A model generated the notes under the pieces. It was not told where the DNA came from. It ran no database searches and saw only the letters and a program-made list of their open reading frames with translations. A stretch of DNA of 64,000 bases from Brevibacillus porteri (GTDB taxonomy: Bacteria; Bacillota; Bacilli; Brevibacillales; Brevibacillaceae). The position numbers and the translations under genes are program-made. The stretch lies in assembly GCF_003013475.1 (NCBI RefSeq), contig NZ_PXZO01000017.1, forward strand, positions 229,893 through 293,892. Direction: 5' to 3'. Below are positions 8,751 to 15,244 of this stretch, piece after piece. Within the stretch, counting starts at the first letter, position 1; every line of letters begins with the position of its first letter.

Positions 8751-10478
8751 TTACACGGCAGTTCCCGCTTTATCTCCGGTCAGTTTTCTGGAGATGAACA
8801 ACACGATGATGATGACCACGATTTGCAAGACACCATAGGCGCAAGCGGTGCCAAATTCATTGCTGTACATGCGTTGGAATACCGCGACAGACAATGGCGT
8901 TGTCTTCGGTGTGAAGATCAGAATCGAAGCCACGAACTCCCCGATACACTGAACGAATGCCAAGAGCGTACCTGCGAGAATTCCACCCCAAGCCATCGGG
9001 AACACGACACGTCTGAAGCTGTACCACCAGGAAGCACCCAGATTCCGCGCAGCCTCCTCGACAGATGGGTCCATCTGCATCAAAGTCGCATTGGTAGAGC
9101 GAAACACAAGTGGTAGATGTCGGACAAAATACGCCAACGGGATAATCCAGAATGTTCCGATCAAAACCTGACCAAAGCTGAATGCATTCGGCTCACTGAA
9201 CGCTGCAATCAGGTTGATCGCCACAACTGTCCCTGGCAATGCCCATGGCAGCATGATCAACACATCAAGAAGCGTTTTCCCGCGAAACTTGAGGCGAACC
9301 ATGGCATAAGCCGCAGCTACACCGAAAATGACAATCCCGATTACCGCGATAGCAGACAACTGCAAGCTGTTGAGAATCGGACGCCATGTCTTGCTATCCG
9401 TGAATAAATCCATGTAATGCGACAAGGTATACTCTGGAGGTAATATTTGCACCGTCCAGGTACCATCCACCGAGAAGGAGATGAGTACCAATACGAGAAT
9501 TGGCAGCATCAGAATGACTGTACCGATAAACGACAGCACAATCGTGGTGTAGCGTCCTGCTTTGCTCTTGATCTCGGTACGGTGCACGCTGACCCCTTTG
9601 CTCAAATTCTGGTAGTTGCGCGCGCCTTGGTACCAACGCATGATCAAAAGAAAAGCCACGGAAACAATCGAAAGAATCGTAGACTGTGTCGCAGCCATGT
9701 CCAAATCTCCATTGGTGCGAGACAGATAGATTTGCATCGTCATTGTCCGGTCAATTCCGAAAATGAGTGGCGCCGTATAAGAAGCCATCGAAATCATGAA
9801 AACCAACAGAGAAGACGCGACCATGGCTGGCGTAAGCATCGGCAAAATAATGCGCCGCCAAACGGTAAAGCGATTCGCTCCAAGACTGGCTGCCGCCTCT
9901 TCCAAGGACGGGTCGAGTCCCTTGATTGCTGCTGTAGCCGTCATGAAGAAGTAGGTGTACATCGTAAACGTATGAACGACGACCACACCCCAAATTCCTT
10001 TTAACGAGAAAGGAACCTGGGCAAGCCCGAACAGCTCTTTGATCGCCCGTGGAATGATTCCACTCTCTCCGTACAAAAAGGTAAACGAGAGAACGCCAAT
10101 GAGTGGAGGCAACGCCATCGGAACCAAAGCCAGAACAGAAAGGATTTTTCGTCCAGGAAAATCATAGCGTTCCAATAAAAACGCCATCGCGACGCCAACG
10201 ATTCCGCATGTAATGACACTCAGAACCGATATGTAGATACTGTTCCACAACGCTTCCAGGTTGGCCGTATGCTCTAGGCTGAAGAAGCGAATATAGTTTT
10301 TCCACGTAATTTCTTCATCGATTTTGATACTCGCAACGAACGTTTCGAACAATGGATAAACGACATAAGCCAATAATATTAAAAAGAGTGGCGATACCAG
10401 CACGTAGACGAAGGCGGGTGAAGCGGTGATGGACTTTCGTCTGGCTGCTGTCGGCGCTTGCTGCAACTCTGCTCTCAA
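8751..10478 (-). CDS. ABC transporter permease, fused double-length type
   Basis: A 575-aa inner-membrane permease with two copies of the binding-protein-dependent transport domain, like FbpB/SfuB of the ferric iron family. Each half carries an EAA loop for the ATPase: EEAAASLGANRFTVWRRIILP in the first half and VEEAARNLGASWWYSFRRVVFP in the second. Roughly twelve hydrophobic segments are visible. TTG start, with AAGGGGGAAG eight bases upstream; the ATPase stop is 14 bp away. Homologues transport Fe3+, 2-aminoethylphosphonate, thiamine or polyamines, so the fold does not fix the substrate. With deacetylases, lyase and sugar kinase in the same operon, an organic conjugate is more likely than bare iron. 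Confidence 0.88.
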   Translation of the reverse strand: MRAELQQAPTAARRKSITASPAFVYVLVSPLFLILLAYVVYPLFETFVASIKIDEEITWKNYIRFFSLEHTANLEALWNSIYISVLSVITCGIVGVAMAFLLERYDFPGRKILSVLALVPMALPPLIGVLSFTFLYGESGIIPRAIKELFGLAQVPFSLKGIWGVVVVHTFTMYTYFFMTATAAIKGLDPSLEEAAASLGANRFTVWRRIILPMLTPAMVASSLLVFMISMASYTAPLIFGIDRTMTMQIYLSRTNGDLDMAATQSTILSIVSVAFLLIMRWYQGARNYQNLSKGVSVHRTEIKSKAGRYTTIVLSFIGTVILMLPILVLVLISFSVDGTWTVQILPPEYTLSHYMDLFTDSKTWRPILNSLQLSAIAVIGIVIFGVAAAYAMVRLKFRGKTLLDVLIMLPWALPGTVVAINLIAAFSEPNAFSFGQVLIGTFWIIPLAYFVRHLPLVFRSTNATLMQMDPSVEEAARNLGASWWYSFRRVVFPMAWGGILAGTLLAFVQCIGEFVASILIFTPKTTPLSVAVFQRMYSNEFGTACAYGVLQIVVIIIVLFISRKLTGDKAGTAV

Positions 10479-10492
10479 AAGCTTCTTCCCCC

Positions 10493-11569
10493 TTATCCGG
10501 CAAAATAAATGCTCTCTTTCGGTATATGTAGGCCGATGGCATCGCCGCGCTGTTTAATCGGTCGTCCCAGGTTGATGGACATGCTGCGCAGGCTCTCCGT
10601 TCCTACCTCCGTGACGTAATTGACACACGCCCCTGTAAATTCAGACATGACAACAGAGCCTGTCACTACATTTTGTCCCTCGTTGCCTGTACTCTCCAGG
10701 ACGGATTCAGGACGGATCGACATTGTCACCTTCTCCCCAACTGACAGCTGTGCACGTGGAGAAGCGTTTTTCTTAAATCCGCTGAGCATTTGTCCAGAAG
10801 CCGTGCGAACCAGTACTTCGTCGCCATCAAAGCCTGTAACTGTCCCTTCCCACAGATTCGTCTCGCCGATAAAAGAAGCGACAAAACGGTTTACAGGACG
10901 ATGATAAATCTCATGCGGTGTGCCTATCTGCTGCACCTCTCCGCTCTGCATGACCATAATCCGGTCTGACATCGACATCGCTTCCGCCTGATCGTGCGTA
11001 ACGTAAATCGTCGTAATCCCCAACTCCAGCTGGAGTCTCTTGATCTCAAAACGCGTCTCTTCGCGAAGCTTCGCATCCAGATTGGACAGCGGCTCATCCA
11101 ACAGCAGAATCTGCGGCTCGATGACCAGCGCCCGTGCCAGTGCTACCCGTTGCTGTTGTCCCCCAGAAAGCTGATCAATGCGGCGTTCACCATAGCCTTC
11201 CAGACGGACCAGCTTCATGATCCGTTCTACGCGCTCTTTTGCATCTGTTTTGTTCACTTTCCGAACCTGCAAACCAAACGCGATATTTTCAAAAACAGTC
11301 ATGTGCGGGAACAACGCGTAGTTTTGGAATACCATCCCGGTATTGCGCTTATGGGGAGGAAGAGATGTAACCTCCTGTGATCCAAAGCGGATATGGCCAT
11401 CCGTTGGATAATAAAAGCCGGCAATCATGCGCAGAGTAGTCGTTTTGCCGCAGCCACTCGGACCGAGAAAAGTAAAAAACTCTCCTGATTCGATATGAAT
11501 GTGAACATCTTCGACCCCTTTTGCTTGGCCAAACCTTTTGTGAACGTGATCAAGTGTTACGCTGCTCAT
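10493..11569 (-). CDS. ABC transporter ATP-binding protein (Fe3+/polyamine/phosphonate type)
   Basis: A 358-aa nucleotide-binding subunit: Walker A GPSGCGKTT, Q-loop in GMVFQNYALFPHM, signature LSGGQQQR, Walker B ILLLDEPLSNLD, H-loop THDQ, and a C-terminal TOBE-type extension of about 120 residues containing GEKVTMSIRPE. This length and the TOBE domain are typical of the PotA/FbpC/PhnT group. It powers the fused permease encoded 14 bp downstream. AAGGAGG lies about twelve bases before the ATG. Cytoplasmic face of the membrane. Confidence 0.9.
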   Translation of the reverse strand: MSSVTLDHVHKRFGQAKGVEDVHIHIESGEFFTFLGPSGCGKTTTLRMIAGFYYPTDGHIRFGSQEVTSLPPHKRNTGMVFQNYALFPHMTVFENIAFGLQVRKVNKTDAKERVERIMKLVRLEGYGERRIDQLSGGQQQRVALARALVIEPQILLLDEPLSNLDAKLREETRFEIKRLQLELGITTIYVTHDQAEAMSMSDRIMVMQSGEVQQIGTPHEIYHRPVNRFVASFIGETNLWEGTVTGFDGDEVLVRTASGQMLSGFKKNASPRAQLSVGEKVTMSIRPESVLESTGNEGQNVVTGSVVMSEFTGACVNYVTEVGTESLRSMSINLGRPIKQRGDAIGLHIPKESIYFAG

Positions 11570-11640
11570 CGGGTTGTGTTTCCTCCTTCATCGCAAGTCA
11601 TTTCAAGCTGCGTCCGTTTTCAAACAACTTCTATAAGTGA

Positions 11641-11672
11641 CTAGACGGAAAGGACAACGCCTTCCCGCCTAG
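11641..11672 (-). other. Intercistronic stem-loop after the binding-protein gene
   Basis: CTAG, CGG and AAGG arms pair with CCTT, CCG and CTAG across a six-base loop, with single mismatches between blocks, in the 123-bp gap between binding-protein and ATPase genes. No U-tract follows. Such hairpins often stabilise the binding-protein part of ABC operon mRNAs. Confidence 0.5.
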
Positions 11673-11692
11673 CTGCTTGAAAAAAAACTTCC

Positions 11693-12817
11693 TTACTTCT
11701 TGCCTTTGCCCTTGATGTTTTCATCCCAATGCTGCATCCACTCTTTTTCTTTTGCAGCCATGACAGCCCAATCGAGTTCCATTGGCTTCAGCTCGAGATT
11801 TTTCATGAAGTCTGGCAATTCGTCCTTGCTGATGTCCGTACGAGATGGGAACTGGAAGCGCTCCTTCGCCAATTGGGCAGCCATTTCAGGACTCATCAAG
11901 AATTCCATGAACTTTTTCGCTGCGTCCTGGTTTTTCGCGCCTTTCACCAGAGCCACGCCGTCTACGAGAATTGGTGCCCCGCTCTTCGGATAAATGAAGT
12001 CATACGGATGGTTGTTCTTTTTGCTTTGGATCAGAACGTCTTGGAGGTTCCACAAGGAGATGACGCCCTCTTGACGATCCAGCTTCAAATACAGGTTTGT
12101 CGGGTCTTGCGTGTACTCTTTTGTATTGGCATCGAGCTTGGTCAGCCATTCATAACCTTTTTCAGGAGTATCCGCCCCTTGACGGAAGATCATTGCAGAA
12201 TAAATGGTACGCATCGTGCCGGACGGCAGTACGTTTCGGATAACGATCTTGTCTTTGAATTTCGGATCGATCAATTCGTCCCAATCTTGCGGCGCTTCTT
12301 CTGGCTTCAGCACCTGCGAGTTGTACATGATAACCTCTGGCAAAAGCATTTCGCCGTACCAGCGATCTTGAGGATCTTTGTACAAATCTGGAACCTTGTC
12401 TGCAAAAGTCGGCTTGTAAGGCTCCAGCAGATCTTCATTGGCTGCTGTCGCTAGAGCAGATTGGGTACCACCCCACCAGAAGTCAGCCTGCGGGTTCGCC
12501 TTCTCTGCACGAACGCGCTCCAAAATTTGTTGGGCACCCATCTCGAGTGTTTCCACTTCAATGTTCGGGTACTTTTCTTTGAATTTTGGCAATACGATTT
12601 CAAAAATGTTTTTGTCCCGTCCGGTGTAAATCACCAGTCTTTGTGGGTCACCCGATGAATCAGCAGGTTGAGCAGCCGTGCCTGATTGGCCGCCTGCGTT
12701 GTTGTCCGCAGGCTTTGCTTCCTGTCCTCCACTGCCGCACGCAGCCACAGTCAGAGCCAAGGAACTGACAAATACGCCCTTCATCCATGTTTTCAGCTTG
12801 CTAGTTGTCTTTTTCAA
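11693..12817 (-). CDS. Extracellular solute-binding lipoprotein (iron/phosphonate-type family)
   Basis: A 374-aa lipoprotein: charged N-terminus, hydrophobic segment and lipobox VAAC followed by a Gly/Ser/Ala-rich linker, then a periplasmic-binding-protein fold of the Fe3+/2-aminoethylphosphonate/polyamine group (LVIYTGRDKNIFEIVLPKFKEKYP, RVRAEKANPQADFWWGG). It would capture the substrate outside the membrane and hand it to the fused permease. TTG start with GGGGGAG seven bases upstream. It is the first structural gene, 24 bp after the ROK regulator. The Tyr clusters typical of true ferric-binding proteins are not obvious to me, so iron is not assumed. Confidence 0.85.
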   Translation of the reverse strand: MKKTTSKLKTWMKGVFVSSLALTVAACGSGGQEAKPADNNAGGQSGTAAQPADSSGDPQRLVIYTGRDKNIFEIVLPKFKEKYPNIEVETLEMGAQQILERVRAEKANPQADFWWGGTQSALATAANEDLLEPYKPTFADKVPDLYKDPQDRWYGEMLLPEVIMYNSQVLKPEEAPQDWDELIDPKFKDKIVIRNVLPSGTMRTIYSAMIFRQGADTPEKGYEWLTKLDANTKEYTQDPTNLYLKLDRQEGVISLWNLQDVLIQSKKNNHPYDFIYPKSGAPILVDGVALVKGAKNQDAAKKFMEFLMSPEMAAQLAKERFQFPSRTDISKDELPDFMKNLELKPMELDWAVMAAKEKEWMQHWDENIKGKGKK

Positions 12818-12841
12818 AACGAACTCCCCCTCTTGTTCTTC

Positions 12842-14020
12842 TCACTCTTTGTCAAGCAGTCGTGTGAAAGGAAACGCTTCCAAAACACTATGGACAGCAC
12901 CAATCAAACCAGCTCGCTCCCCCAGACTCGCTTTTTCAAGATTAGGCACCTCGGGCACCCATTCTCTCAGCCATTCGTGAATTTGCTTCACCCCTTCACC
13001 ATCGACGTGGACCATCTCCCCGCTCAGGATCAATATTTCCGGGTTCAAAATACTGATGATGTTCGCCATTCCGTACGCCCAATGTCGATACACATCTGCA
13101 AGAAGCTCTTTTGCTTCTGCATTTTGTTTGGCGTGCCGGATCAGCTCTTCTATGACACTCGACCCTTCCTGAAGGTCAGAGAGAAATCCCTTAGCCTGCT
13201 CTTGGATACCCGGAATCGAATAATGCGTCTCAAACACGCCTGACGCGCCATTCGGGCGATTATGTACCGGGCCGATCATCATGAAGCCGATTTCTCCTGC
13301 TGCCTCACGACTCCCCCGATAAAACTGTCCATCCAAAATGATCCCGGCCCCAATCCCCGTTCCTACATACATGTAGACGACGTTGGTATGGCCGACCCCT
13401 GCTCCACGGACATACTCGCCCAGTGTCATCATATTCACGTCATTGTCGATAATGACGGGCAGTCCGAGTCGCGCTTCGATGGTCTGCTGAATCGGTGAAC
13501 CCATCCATCCTGTGCTGGGCGAAAAGCTGACGGTTCCACTGCCACGCTGTGTGACTCCCTGCAAACCGACGCCCATTCCGAGTAGACGCTCTCGCGGGAT
13601 GCCGCTTTCACGCAGCAAGCGATCCAGTCCGGCTGCCAAATCTTCGATGACGGTTTCGCCATTCGCTGGTTGTGCCAGCCGTTTGCGATAGCGAGCCAAG
13701 AACTCACCTTTCATATCTGCGATGGCCATGTCCAGGGTAGATCCTTCAAAAATCGCGCCTGCAATGGCGTATGCCTGATAGTTGTACTCCAACAAAATCG
13801 GCTTGCGACCGCCTTTGGAATCGCCCATTCCTACTTCTTGTAGGAGTCCTTCCTGGATCATTTCATCTACGAGGGCGGAAACACATGGACGGCTGAGATG
13901 TGTCTGCTTGGAGATATCTGCGCGGGAAATTTGCCCGTGCAAGACGACCTGTTGCAATACTTCTTCTTTATTCAGTTTTTTCACGAGTTTGCTATTACCT
14001 GTTTTTTTGGGAGCTTGCAC
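12842..14020 (-). CDS. ROK family transcriptional regulator
   Basis: A 392-aa repressor of the NagC/XylR type. Residues ~15-75 form a winged helix (QISRADISKQTHLSRPCVSALVDEMIQEGLL); the rest is a ROK sugar-kinase fold with VGTGIGAGII. The Cys-rich zinc motif (CxCGxxGC) of classical ROK proteins is absent: after the GEIGFM segment the protein reads RPNGASGVFETH. The effector is probably a sugar or sugar phosphate linked to the operon. GTG start at 14020. It is the first gene of the operon and probably autoregulates through the inverted repeat between its promoter and start codon. Confidence 0.88.
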   Translation of the reverse strand: MQAPKKTGNSKLVKKLNKEEVLQQVVLHGQISRADISKQTHLSRPCVSALVDEMIQEGLLQEVGMGDSKGGRKPILLEYNYQAYAIAGAIFEGSTLDMAIADMKGEFLARYRKRLAQPANGETVIEDLAAGLDRLLRESGIPRERLLGMGVGLQGVTQRGSGTVSFSPSTGWMGSPIQQTIEARLGLPVIIDNDVNMMTLGEYVRGAGVGHTNVVYMYVGTGIGAGIILDGQFYRGSREAAGEIGFMMIGPVHNRPNGASGVFETHYSIPGIQEQAKGFLSDLQEGSSVIEELIRHAKQNAEAKELLADVYRHWAYGMANIISILNPEILILSGEMVHVDGEGVKQIHEWLREWVPEVPNLEKASLGERAGLIGAVHSVLEAFPFTRLLDKE

Positions 14021-14043
14021 GCTTCTACGATCACCGCCACACA

Positions 14044-14062
14044 GTTAGTTAACATTACTAAC
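14044..14062. promoter_or_regulatory. Putative ROK repressor operator
   Basis: GTTAGT and ACTAAC form a perfect 6-bp inverted repeat with a 7-base spacer, 12 bp downstream of the -10 box and 24 bp upstream of the ROK start codon. The position is ideal for autorepression. AT-rich dyads of this kind are usual for ROK proteins. Confidence 0.55.
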
Positions 14063-14074
14063 AAAGATAACCAA

Positions 14075-14104
14075 ATTATAGACACGGTGACTGCTAATAG
14101 TCAA
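14075..14104 (-). promoter_or_regulatory. Sigma-A promoter of the amino-sugar operon
   Basis: On the minus strand TTGACT (14104-14099), 18-bp spacer, TATAAT (14080-14075). It precedes the ROK gene and is the only strong promoter seen for the nine-gene operon. Confidence 0.8.
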
Positions 14105-14191
14105 ACAATTTACATTTGTCTTTCAGATATTTTTTGGATTTTTTAGTGCATGTATCCCTTGTTAAAAAATACTAAAAAATTCAGTCGTCAC

Positions 14192-14407
14192 GCTGTTGTG
14201 GTGGGGAGGAAACAGGAGAAAACGCTCAGATTCTTGTCCCACCCGCTGAGGGATTCACTTCCCGTCTCCATGCAAAAAGCGAAACCGCGTCCAAAGTGGT
14301 CCTTTCAAGATGTGTTTCAGAGGTGGACGCTTAAGATCGTGTTTCGCTTTTTGCATTCCGTCTCGGTCGGTGTACCAAAGATCTTCGCTTATTTCTCCTG
14401 TTTCCTC
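14192..14407 (-). repeat. Structured intergenic element, copy A (minus orientation)
   Basis: Ends carry a perfect 16-bp inverted repeat (GAGGAAACAGGAGAAA at 14206-14221, its complement at 14392-14407). A second perfect 16-bp inverted repeat lies inside (14270-14285 and 14340-14355). Read on the minus strand it shows, in order, ACACCGACCGAGACGGAATG, the long inner stem, AATCCCTC..GCGGGTGGG and the tail CCCCACCACAACAGC. The same order occurs in the copies at 14477 and 53237, so these are one family. No open reading frame with a ribosome site lies in it. Function unknown: structured RNA or non-autonomous mobile repeat. Confidence 0.72.
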
Positions 14408-14476
14408 TACAAGCTTTTCGTGTGAATCGGGTTTTAAAAGCCTTAAAAGAACGAAGATTGTTATCAGTTACGCCAG

Positions 14477-14687
14477 AGAAGAATATTTCCAGACGTAGCG
14501 ACTTGTGGAGTCCTACCGAGCGGAGAAGGGATTTGCGGGCAAAAGAAACGCAACGTGCCCCTACGTCGAAGCGGCTACCACTTTTGCGTTTCCCCGCGAA
14601 TCTCTTCGGAGCGGACAGTCTCAGCCCCCAGCAGGACGGAGCCTGGAGCCTAGACTGGAAATATTCTTCTCCCCACCGCAGCCACCG
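14477..14687 (+). repeat. Structured intergenic element, copy B
   Basis: A perfect 16-bp terminal stem (14477-14492 with 14655-14670), the box CCTACCGAGCGGAGAAGGG at 14512-14530, a long imperfect inner stem (14525-14552 with 14582-14607) and the tail CCCCACCGCAGCCACC at 14671. It lies 69 bp from copy A with 5' ends facing. Together the two copies fill most of the 800-bp gene-free stretch 14021-14820; the remainder is the ROK promoter/operator and a terminator. Confidence 0.72.
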
Positions 14688-14742
14688 TTTTTCAGATGGT
14701 TTTTAGATTATTTACCATGGTTACCCTTTTGTGTTGTGGGAA

Positions 14743-14779
14743 TAAAAAAGCACATCACCCTCTACAGGGGAATGTGCTT
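14743..14779 (-). terminator. Rho-independent terminator after the 92-aa gene
   Basis: Minus strand AAGCACATTCCCC, six-base loop, GGGTGATGTGCTTTTTT: a GC-containing stem with a run of six T, about 40 bp past the stop codon. Confidence 0.85.
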
Positions 14780-14820
14780 GGAACATTACTCTTTTTTTCC
14801 TGATAACCAGACGTCCTCTA

Positions 14821-15099
14821 TTAGTCTATATATCCAGCGATTCCTTTTTTAATCAAGTATTCCATCTCTACATCCAGGATCTTCTCGACGGTGATCTCAT
14901 CCAGCTTCACATCTGACTTACCCATGATGTAATCTACGAGATCATCAAAATCAACGTCGACATCACCTTTTGCATCTGCCTTCGCACTGTTCATGTACGC
15001 TTGCTCATGCTTGAGTACGATCATGATTTTTTGCGGATCTACTTTTGTTTTGGTAGCTAAATGCGAAACGAGTTCCTTTTCGTTTACTTGCTTACTCAT
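14821..15099 (-). CDS. Small acidic conserved-looking protein, 92 aa, unknown function
   Basis: I do not recognise this protein. It is acidic and helical in character, with an N-terminal LVSHLATKTKVDPQKIMIVLKHE segment that loosely resembles the first helices of HU-like DNA-binding proteins, then an Asp-rich stretch (GDVDVDFDDLVDYIMG). There is no signal peptide or membrane segment. AGGAG nine bases before the ATG and a dedicated terminator support a real single-gene unit. It lies between the structured elements and the aminotransferase-regulator gene and shares no transcript with either. Confidence 0.7.
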   Translation of the reverse strand: MSKQVNEKELVSHLATKTKVDPQKIMIVLKHEQAYMNSAKADAKGDVDVDFDDLVDYIMGKSDVKLDEITVEKILDVEMEYLIKKGIAGYID

Positions 15100-15165
15100 T
15101 TGTTGTCATCTCCTATTTCTCTTGCCTTCTTTCATTTTACAATATTATTGCCGTTCCACACAGAA

Positions 15166-15207
15166 AAAGAAGCTAGGAAAAACGAAACCGTTTTTCCCAG
15201 CTTCTTT
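15166..15207 (-). terminator. Rho-independent terminator after the aminotransferase-LysR gene
   Basis: AAAGAAGCTRGGAAAAACG arms pair around a four-base loop, nearly perfect over 19 bp, followed on the minus strand by TTCTTTTTC. It may work in both directions. Confidence 0.85.
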
Positions 15208-15244
15208 ACTTTTGAGGGACTCCTTAGACAGCCCCTTGTCATGA

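Noticed and set aside
8751..12817. Plain ferric-iron uptake system
   Set aside because: The family also transports organic phosphonates, thiamine and polyamines, no Fur box or siderophore gene is seen, and the operon encodes deacetylases, a lyase and a sugar kinase.
14150..14852. Small plus-strand protein frames in the 14.1-14.9 kb gap
   Set aside because: None has a ribosome site and all run through the paired arms of the structured elements.
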